The notes beneath the pieces were generated by a model that was given only the letters and a program-made list of their open reading frames with translations, did not search any database and had not been told where the DNA came from. Below are positions 16,961-24,300 of a stretch of 37,368 nucleotides of DNA, piece after piece (within the stretch, counting starts at the first letter, position 1; every line of letters starts with the position of its first letter). The position numbers and the translations under genes were made by a program. Source of the stretch: Deltaproteobacteria bacterium (GTDB lineage Bacteria; UBA10199; JADFYH01); contig JADFYH010000029.1 in the NCBI GenBank assembly GCA_015233135.1, forward strand, positions 1-37,368, written 5' to 3'.

Positions 16961-17992
16961 ATGAAAATAGCCGTTCTCACCGGAGGGGGCGATTGCCCTG
17001 GTTTAAATGCGGCCATTCGCGCCATTGCAAAATCTGCCTGGGCCGAGGGAGATGAGGTGCATGGCATCTTGGAGGGCTGGGCGGGTTTGGCAAAGAGAAA
17101 ATCCATTCTTTTGAGCCATAAAAAAATCTCAGGGCTTCTGACTTTGGGTGGCACTATCCTCGGTACGGCGCGCATCAATCCTTTAAAATCTGAAAAAAGT
17201 ATTCAAGCGGCAGAAAAATATTTTCGTGAGCAGAAGTTCGATGCGCTGCTGAGTATTGGCGGTGAAGGCACCTTGCAGATTGCGGCGGAGTTTTATCGTC
17301 GTGGAATGCCGGTGATTTGTATCCCCAAAACTATCGACAACGACACCTGGGGGACGGATTACAGTATCGGTTTTGATACGGCGGTGCAAATTGCTACCGA
17401 AGCCATTGACCGTTTGCACACCACAGCAGAGTCTCATCAGCGGGTGATGATTGTCGAAGTGATGGGTCGACATGCAGGTTGGATTGCCCTCTACTCAGGG
17501 ATTGCGGGAGGTGCGGACGCCATCTTGATTCCCGAAAAAGTTTTTCCCATTATTAGGTTGTGCGACATTGTGAAGGCTCGTGCAAAGCGTGGGCGGAAAT
17601 TCAGTATTTTTGTGGTTTCTGAAGATGCAAAAATAGAGCTGGAAGGGAAAAAGATTTTAGAGACGCCTTCCACTCGAGACGAATACGGAGATATTAAACT
17701 GGGAGGCATTGGAGAGGCCTTGGCGACTGAGTTGAGACGGAGAAGTAACTCCGAAGTAAGAGTCACGGTTTTGGGTCATGTGCAACGGGGTGGCACCCCC
17801 ACCGCGTTCGACCGCATCTTGGCCACGCGCCTGGGTGTGAAGGCGGTGGAGCTGGCGAGAAAAAAAGATTTTGGAAAATTGGTGGTGCTCTCCGGAAATG
17901 AAATCCAAACCCTACCCATTCAAAAATCGGCTGGTAAAGTGAAGCAAGTGGATGCGGAGCTTCAAAAAGTGGCGGAGGTGTTTTTTGGTTAG
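16961..17992 (+). CDS. pfkA: 6-phosphofructokinase
   Basis: Phosphorylates fructose-6-phosphate to fructose-1,6-bisphosphate in glycolysis. 343 residues with TGGGDCPGLNAAIR at 7-20, GGEGT at 100-104, PKTIDND at 122-128 with catalytic Asp126, MGRHAGW at 168-174 for sugar-phosphate binding, and GHVQRGG near the C-terminus. At the two positions that separate donors, this enzyme has Gly (in GGEGT, where PPi enzymes have Asp) and Lys123 (PKTIDND, as in PPi enzymes). Such mixed group III enzymes are known, and the Gly favours ATP. The length fits a single-domain bacterial PFK. Monocistronic, with its own promoter; the uup gene faces it from the other strand. Confidence 0.95.
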   Translation: MKIAVLTGGGDCPGLNAAIRAIAKSAWAEGDEVHGILEGWAGLAKRKSILLSHKKISGLLTLGGTILGTARINPLKSEKSIQAAEKYFREQKFDALLSIGGEGTLQIAAEFYRRGMPVICIPKTIDNDTWGTDYSIGFDTAVQIATEAIDRLHTTAESHQRVMIVEVMGRHAGWIALYSGIAGGADAILIPEKVFPIIRLCDIVKARAKRGRKFSIFVVSEDAKIELEGKKILETPSTRDEYGDIKLGGIGEALATELRRRSNSEVRVTVLGHVQRGGTPTAFDRILATRLGVKAVELARKKDFGKLVVLSGNEIQTLPIQKSAGKVKQVDAELQKVAEVFFG

Positions 17993-18016
17993 TTTGCAAT
18001 GACAGGGAGAAAAATT

Positions 18017-19843
18017 CTAACCTCTTTTTTTCTCCAATTCCGCCCAGCGGGCATAGAAATCATCCATTGCTTCCTGCGTTTTCGATATATTCTGACTAAG
18101 CTCTAAAAGTTTGCTGGAGTTTGTAACATTCTCCGGATTTTCCAGATCGCGATTCACTTTTTCAAGCTCTGCTTCCAAGCCCTGAATTTTGACCTCTATA
18201 CCATCAAGCTCCAATTGTTCTTTGAAAGTCAGCTTTCCTTTTTTAGAACCCGATTTTTCGGGCTTGGAAATATTTTTCTTTTCGTCTCGTTTTTCCTGCA
18301 TCAAGGATTTTTTTTCTTCCTCATACCAGTCTTCCCATTGATCCAGCGAGGCAAAGAAGATGTTCTCTCCGTTTTTTCTGGGATTAAACGCCAGCAGTTT
18401 ATTGGCCACCTGGCTTAAAAAATAGCGATCGTGGGTGACGAGTAAAATGGCACCCGGAAAATCGAGCAGGCAATCTTGCAAAATATTCAAAGTCTGCAAA
18501 TCCAAATCGTTGGTGGGTTCATCCAAAATCAGCAAATTGGCTTGGCGCAACATCAGGCGGGCAATGAGTACGCGGCTTTGTTCTCCGCCGGAAAGCTTGC
18601 CCACCTTCATTTCCATTTGTTCCGGTCGAAAGAGAAAGCGATCGAGATAACCTCGAATATGCACGGAGTTTCCGCGGTATTCCACTTGATCTCCACTCGG
18701 GCAAAGGGTTCGCAGCAAAGTGGTTTCAGGATCCAGACTTTCGCGATTTTGTTCAAAGTAGGCAATCTCCAGGTGTTCGGAATGAAATATTTCTCCGCTG
18801 TCTGGAACCTCTTCCCCACATAAAACCCGCAGCAGGCTGGATTTTCCGCAGCCATTGGGACCTATGAGTCCCAGGCGAGTTTTGGGGCTTAAAAGCAGAT
18901 CCAGATTTTTAAACAAGACATGATTTCCAAAAGTTTTGGAGATGTTTTTCGCTTCGAGTAATTTTTTGGGATGCCGTTCGCTGGATTGAAAATCAATTTG
19001 TGTCGTAAAAGTTTGATTGCGTGCCGAAATTTCTTCGACGGTATTTTTTAAAACCTCCGCACGCTTGATGCGCCCCTGTTGTTTGGTGGTACGCGCCTTG
19101 GCGCCTTGGCGTAGCCATTCGGTTTCGCGTCTAAGCGTGTTGCGCAGCACCGTTTCTTGCTTTTGTTGATTGGCTAAAATTTGTTCTTTGAGTTCCAAAT
19201 AATCGGCATAGTTTCCTTTGACACTCAAGATACCACCGGGATTTTGCCGATCCAATTCCAAAATTCTGTCGCTCACCCGCTGCAAAAAATAGCGGTCATG
19301 CGTGATGGTGAGTGTCGCAAAGTTGGAGTGAGAGAGCAGATCCTCCAGCCACAAAATACTTTCGATATCCAGATGATTGGTGGGTTCATCCAATAACAGC
19401 AAATCAGGCTCTCGCAGCAGCTCGCGAATGAGCGCAATGCGTTTTTTCCATCCTCCAGAAAGATTGGCGATGGGGGTCTCTTCAGATAATTTTTGATGAT
19501 CTTCCAAGCCTAATTTCGAAAGGTATTCCTGAGCGCGCCCTAAAAATTCCCAATCTTCACCGTGGCTGCGGGCTTCCAGAAGACAGGATTCGATGGTAGT
19601 GCCTGGATTAAATTGTGGAACTTGTTCCAAAAAACCAATGCGCAAACCACGTTGTACAGACAGCTCACCTGTATCCGGGCTACTCTGCCCCGCTAAAATT
19701 CGAAGCAGCGAGGTTTTTCCAGCACCGTTGGGGCCAATTAAGCCAATGCGTTCGCCGCTTTCGATGCTGAAGTTCAGACCTTCGAATAAAGGTTTTGCGC
19801 CAAATGTTTTTTTAAGATTTTGTACGGAAAGTAAAATAGACAT
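18017..19843 (-). CDS. uup: ABC-F ATPase of the Uup type
   Basis: 608 residues with two soluble ABC cassettes and no membrane segments. Cassette 1 has Walker A GPNGAGKT (37-44), LSGGWKKR (about 148) and DEPTNHLD. Cassette 2 has GPNGCGKS (about 325-332), LSGGEQSR (about 430) and DEPTNDLD. The ABC-F linker with RRETEWLRQGAKARTTKQQG lies between them, and a charged coiled coil occupies the last 65 residues, which is the Uup C-terminal domain that binds branched DNA or ribosomal sites. Uup affects ribosome function and transposon excision in Escherichia coli. No good ribosome binding site precedes the ATG. Both ATPase sites look intact. Confidence 0.93.
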   Translation of the reverse strand: MSILLSVQNLKKTFGAKPLFEGLNFSIESGERIGLIGPNGAGKTSLLRILAGQSSPDTGELSVQRGLRIGFLEQVPQFNPGTTIESCLLEARSHGEDWEFLGRAQEYLSKLGLEDHQKLSEETPIANLSGGWKKRIALIRELLREPDLLLLDEPTNHLDIESILWLEDLLSHSNFATLTITHDRYFLQRVSDRILELDRQNPGGILSVKGNYADYLELKEQILANQQKQETVLRNTLRRETEWLRQGAKARTTKQQGRIKRAEVLKNTVEEISARNQTFTTQIDFQSSERHPKKLLEAKNISKTFGNHVLFKNLDLLLSPKTRLGLIGPNGCGKSSLLRVLCGEEVPDSGEIFHSEHLEIAYFEQNRESLDPETTLLRTLCPSGDQVEYRGNSVHIRGYLDRFLFRPEQMEMKVGKLSGGEQSRVLIARLMLRQANLLILDEPTNDLDLQTLNILQDCLLDFPGAILLVTHDRYFLSQVANKLLAFNPRKNGENIFFASLDQWEDWYEEEKKSLMQEKRDEKKNISKPEKSGSKKGKLTFKEQLELDGIEVKIQGLEAELEKVNRDLENPENVTNSSKLLELSQNISKTQEAMDDFYARWAELEKKRG

Positions 19844-19987
19844 AAAAGGGGTAAATTTAAAAAAAATAGTTTTAGTCTTTTTGTTTCAAGGCTGGCAATA
19901 TAAAATACGAAGAGCATCCGCTTGAGCTTATTCAATAACAGTAATTCGGCATTCATTTGCCTATACCGATTTGAAAGGGAGGGGAAT

Positions 19988-20440
19988 ATGTCTAATAAAA
20001 AAACCGTGAGCAAAGTTTTTGGGATTTTTTTGCTGGGCGTTTTAGTGTCGATGTTTGTTCTTTTGGAAGGGGGCCATTTAATTCAGTTGCTCCAACCGCT
20101 TACCCTCGCATTCATCCTGGGAATCACCATTTGCGGATCCATTTTCAGTGTGGGCGCTCAAACAACTGTGGCAGGGGTGCTTAATTCTCTCGTGGGCATT
20201 CAAATTGTACCTATTTCGAACAAGGAACTGGAGCTTTATGCCCAGAGAATAAAGGGGATCATTGTCTCCTCAACTATTTTAGTGGCGGTTCTCGGGTTTA
20301 TACAAATCTTGCAACACTTGGACAACATGGAAGAAGTGGGTCACGGTGCCGCTGTGTGTTTAATCAGTATTGTCTACGGGACGATTTTAGCCCTCATACT
20401 TCCCGCTACCGTATATTCGAACCCGAGTAATCCCCAGTAA
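19988..20440 (+). CDS. Small integral membrane protein, MotA N-terminal-like
   Basis: 150 residues from the ATG at 19988, preceded by GGGAGGGG. Four hydrophobic segments are visible: about 7-28, 34-52, 82-103 and 118-140. The stretch after the first helix (LLEGGHLIQLLQPLTLAFIL) resembles the first part of MotA/TolQ-type proton channels, where GG-x-L-x-x-L-x-QP precedes the second helix. The cytoplasmic domain and later helices of MotA are not present. Either a shortened relative or a look-alike; no partner gene of the MotB or ExbD type is nearby. Confidence 0.65.
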   Translation: MSNKKTVSKVFGIFLLGVLVSMFVLLEGGHLIQLLQPLTLAFILGITICGSIFSVGAQTTVAGVLNSLVGIQIVPISNKELELYAQRIKGIIVSSTILVAVLGFIQILQHLDNMEEVGHGAAVCLISIVYGTILALILPATVYSNPSNPQ

Positions 20441-20492
20441 AATATTCAATCAAATAATTGATAAATTATCTTAAGTGCTTGATAATTAAAAA

Positions 20493-20565
20493 AGCGGGAG
20501 ACGGGTCTCGAACCCGCGACCCTCAGCTTGGGAAGCTGATGCTCTACCAACTGAGCTACTCCCGC
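20493..20565 (-). tRNA. tRNA-Gly (anticodon CCC)
   Basis: On the minus strand the sequence folds as a full cloverleaf: acceptor GCGGGAG/CTCCCGC, D-arm GCTC...GAGC with AGTTGGTAGA, anticodon stem TCAGC/GCTGA around loop TTCCCAA (anticodon CCC, plus-strand 20530-20532), and T-arm GCGGG/CCCGT with TTCGAGA. The discriminator base is U, as expected for bacterial glycine tRNAs. CCA is not encoded. The remainder of the 20441-20771 gap holds nothing else clear apart from the promoter below. Confidence 0.95.
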
Positions 20566-20720
20566 TAAAAAGATGGTGAGTGGGTCTAACCTGAACGTTT
20601 GGGTTTTTTCAAGGGCAAAAAGGGTGGGGAGAGCACGAAAATCTATAATTTTGCTTAATCATTTTTATTTAGCCTACTTTATTAAATTCCGATAAAATAA
20701 ATCGTTGAAACTTTAGCAAC

Positions 20721-20749
20721 TTTAACTCCCGTATTTACCGATATATACT
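20721..20749 (+). promoter_or_regulatory. Candidate promoter of the Phd/RelE-like operon
   Basis: TATACT at 20744-20749 (5 of 6) with a weak TTTAAC 17 bases upstream. AAAGGAG at 20755-20761 follows. The site overlaps a region where the antitoxin would be expected to bind. Confidence 0.4.
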
Positions 20750-20771
20750 CTGGGAAAGGAGTATTTTCATT

Positions 20772-21032
20772 ATGATAGAAATCGACATCCACCAAAACAT
20801 CAATGAACTTAAAAAAGCCATACAGCAAGTGAAACAGGGCGATTGGGTAACTGTAAAAGATGGGGATGAAAAACTGGCCGTGATTATGTCGCCCATGGAT
20901 GAAGAAGAAATAGAGGCCTTGGAAGATAGACTAGATTTGGAAACATTGCGCCAATTTCGGGAAGATCCTGATCTCGAATTGATTCCCTTTGAGCAGGTTA
21001 TAAAAGAGTTGGGTGATGCAGATGAGTTATAG
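20772..21032 (+). CDS. Phd/YefM-like antitoxin
   Basis: 86 residues. The N-terminal half (IDIHQNINELKKAIQQVKQG, then DWVTVKDGDEKLAVIMSP) follows the Phd/YefM pattern of strand-helix-helix-strand, with a short loop before the VIM strand. The acidic C-terminal half (DEEEIEALEDRLDLETLRQF) would wrap the toxin. AAAGGAG precedes the ATG. The last 11 bases overlap the toxin gene, so translation is coupled. The protein should repress its own operon. Confidence 0.85.
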   Translation: MIEIDIHQNINELKKAIQQVKQGDWVTVKDGDEKLAVIMSPMDEEEIEALEDRLDLETLRQFREDPDLELIPFEQVIKELGDADEL

Positions 21033-21279
21033 AATCGAAATTTCCAGAGTTGTTCGAAAGCAGCTTGAAAAAATACAAAAAAGTGATCGCTTGGAAATTG
21101 AAAAAGAAATTTTAAAATTGTCTGAGAACCCACGACCACACGCCGTGAAGAAAATGAAGGGTGAGGAAAATGTTTATCGTATTCGGGTTGGAGATTATCG
21201 AGTGATGTATGAAATTTTTGATCACGTGTTGAGGGTGATAGTCATCAAAGTAGCGCATAGACGCGAGGTTTATAGGTAA
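21022..21279 (+). CDS. RelE/ParE-family toxin
   Basis: 85 residues from the ATG at 21022. It shows the RelE fold pattern: first strand YRIEISR, helix pair RKQLEKIQKSDRLEIEKEIL, the KKMKGEENVYRIRVGDYRVM segment with the basic residues used in RNA cleavage, and the C-terminal VIKVAHRREVYR. All the parts expected of an active toxin are present. GTG at 21013 is an alternative start, but the ATG gives the normal family N-terminus. The giant gene at 21314 starts 34 bases after its stop. Confidence 0.9.
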   Translation: MSYRIEISRVVRKQLEKIQKSDRLEIEKEILKLSENPRPHAVKKMKGEENVYRIRVGDYRVMYEIFDHVLRVIVIKVAHRREVYR

Positions 21280-21313
21280 GCGCTAAGGTAGCATTTTCTA
21301 AACTGGAGCCACT

Positions 21314-24300
21314 ATGACCAATTGGACGAGGATTCTTACAGGCGATACTTCTACTCAATTCAATTATTATCAAGATGGGAATGGGCACTTTGCTCGTGTG
21401 CAAGAGGCTGACGACCAGCATAGGTCTGGCACTGTCTCGGCTGAGGGTGCTCCAAAAGGTGGGCAAGTTTTAGAGGGGGTATCTAGTGACGCCCAACTCC
21501 GCCAACTCATGCAACTCGACCATGCCCGCGAAACCGCCTCCGCCCCCGAGCCCATGACCGAGGCCAATGGCACACAAAGAGCTGCTCCTACCGTGCAAGA
21601 GCAGGATTTATTTAGTCGGCTCTCTCGGGTTTTTGGAGGGGGAGCTCAAGGTCAAGCCAGGGCCTTGGCGTATATCGATAATCCTCCTACTGGAACTACA
21701 CGTGAAAATTGGATCAGTAATGAACTCCAACGAATGACGCAAACTCCGCCTCCTACTCCCCAATCGCTCAATACCCAACTAGACCGAAATTTAAGGACGA
21801 ATTTGCAGCAACGTTATGTTCATGATTTTGGAATGCCTGAAGATCAAGCTCAGCGAATGTCTGCGGCCGTGCCGGCGGATCAACTGGTTCAGCGCGCACA
21901 ACAAACCCGTCTTCTGGTAGAAGTGCGGCAGCAACTGACCGGTGGTACTCCGCCCTTGATGACCGATGTTCAATTTCAACAATTTGCCGTAGAAAATCAT
22001 TTGGCCGGTAATGATGGTTTGCCTGCCTCCGATTTCAATCCTGCCCTGGCACAGCAAGCAGTGGTTCAGGCTCGGGAAGATCGTCGCCAAGAAGACAGTT
22101 TAAGGACAAGGTTACGAACTGTGGTAGCCAGATCCAGTGATGGGAGAGTAAGGAACAACGCGGAGATCGATCAATCAGTGAATCAAATTATGGATTCACT
22201 GCCGCGTAATGTGGCAGATAGGCGTAGTTTGGTTAGTAGTTATTTAGGGGGTATTAATGCAAACACTAATCTCAATGCAGACAACTTGCGGGATGTGTGT
22301 GGTCAAAGCTTGCGGGCGAGGGTGGAAATTGCCTTGGGAAATCTTTATGGAAACCCTTCAGATAACTATACTCATGCCTTGGCCGCTTTGCCTCAAGATC
22401 ATCACATTGGACAATCGACTGCCAGTGGTGGGCATTACACCTCTGACGAAGTGGATCACCTGATTGCGACCACTCAAAGGGCGGAGCGTCTTTTAGTGCT
22501 TATCGGTATAGAAGAGAGGACGTCGGAGTTGGATGGGAGGAATGTTGCACTTCTTAGAGAGGCAGGATGGATTGATAGACCAGGAGTCATCAATCCCAAT
22601 TCTTCCCTGAGGGAGATCGATTCTTCAATTCAAGTAAGTTTCTTTCGTCGCTCAGTTCGTGATGTTTTACAAAGATCGCCTCTAAGCTTTTCACGAGACG
22701 ATGCAATGTCTCTGAGCGAGTCACTCCCCCTGCCTTATGGTCACACTGACACCAGTGGATTTACTGATGGTTGGCATGCGACTCCTGCGCAAATGCAGCA
22801 GTCATTGCGTTTTTTAGAGAGTTATCCCAGCCGTGAAGCCTTGACGAATGCCCTGCTTCCCCAAGCCCGAGAAGCCTTGGCGCAGCGGATTGCAGAGAGT
22901 GTTTCGACGGCTTCCAATTCCGCAGTAAACGAAAATGATTTGGCTCGCGCCAGGCTTTGGGTTTCGGGACATGAAGCAGGTGTACATGCGAGTGACCGAC
23001 TCAATTTTATTTTGCAACGTGCAAATTATCTGGGGCAAGAACACCCCAATGCGGTAGCTACGGCCTTTAGAACTGAGCTCAGAAACCAGCTTCCTCAAAT
23101 TCAGTTGCCAGCAAGCCCAGCGCCTCAAGCAGCCGATGCTAATCTACGAACTACTGGCACAGGGCCCACTAACTCTCAAATAGCACGGGCTTTAAGTGAT
23201 GCCAGAGCTCGATTAGCGGGGAACTATCAGGCAGCGCTGCCCTTTCAGGAAATGTTCACAGATATCTTAGGGGATGCTCCACCCGCTGAAGTGACTGAGG
23301 TGTTGAATGGGAGTGAGCATTATGGCCATCAACCTAATTTGGGGGGTGTGCAACAGCGTTTGCTGCAGTATTGGGAAGATCATCTCTCTGACGGAATACG
23401 GCACGGTGTGAATGGCACTTTTATCTCTGAACCCGATGCCCATGCTGTGGCTCGCCATTTGATGGCGGAGGCTTTACACGTACCCGCTTTACCCCGAGAT
23501 ACAGATGAGCCTCCGCAGATGCTGCAACAAGGATACCTACATCCCGCATCTAACCAGGTGCGAGATTCTAGCACTTCTGCTTGTCTGCGTTCTTTTGCTG
23601 CCGTGCAAAATTTGGGAATTAATGGAAACGTCAATTCTGCCCCAGCCTATGCAGATACCCAACGAGAAGCTCGCCAGAATTTTGTAACCCAGGCGGCCGC
23701 AGCAATTGCTCGAGATCACCCCGATGGGGTAAACAGAGCTAGCCCTCGTCAAATTGCCGTGGCCTATTTACGCCACTTGGAAGAAACTTCTGCAAATGCT
23801 CATCCTTTTGATCATCCCGGTGAATTGCAAAGACAGGCCCAGGAGTTTGAAAGGGATGGACCGGCCGCAGCCCCTTTACGAGACTTTGTCACTCAGCGAG
23901 TTTCTACTAGCCCACGACAAGAATATGAACGCTTAATGACTTACGTGAATGCGTCGGGAAACGAGGAGTATTCGAGATTGTTGGCTGAGGCTGGCGGGGT
24001 ACAAGCTTCTACTCAACAGCCTGGAATAGCGCATCCTGCCTCAGTACCCGCGGAGGCTGTTTTTGTGGGGAGGTATAATGCGCGGGGAAATAGCGATGTG
24101 TACGCCCTGCCCGACGGTTCGCGAATGTGGATTGTGGGGAATAATCCCAGGGCCCCTCTCAGCGGCACTCCAGATGAAATCCGGGCGCGGCCTGATGCTT
24201 CTATTATTCCTGCGGATATATTTACTCGTATTGGTCAGGGGGGCGGGGATGCCGCCTCTCTGGCTTCCCGAGGTGTTATCACTACAGAGCAGGCCGATCT

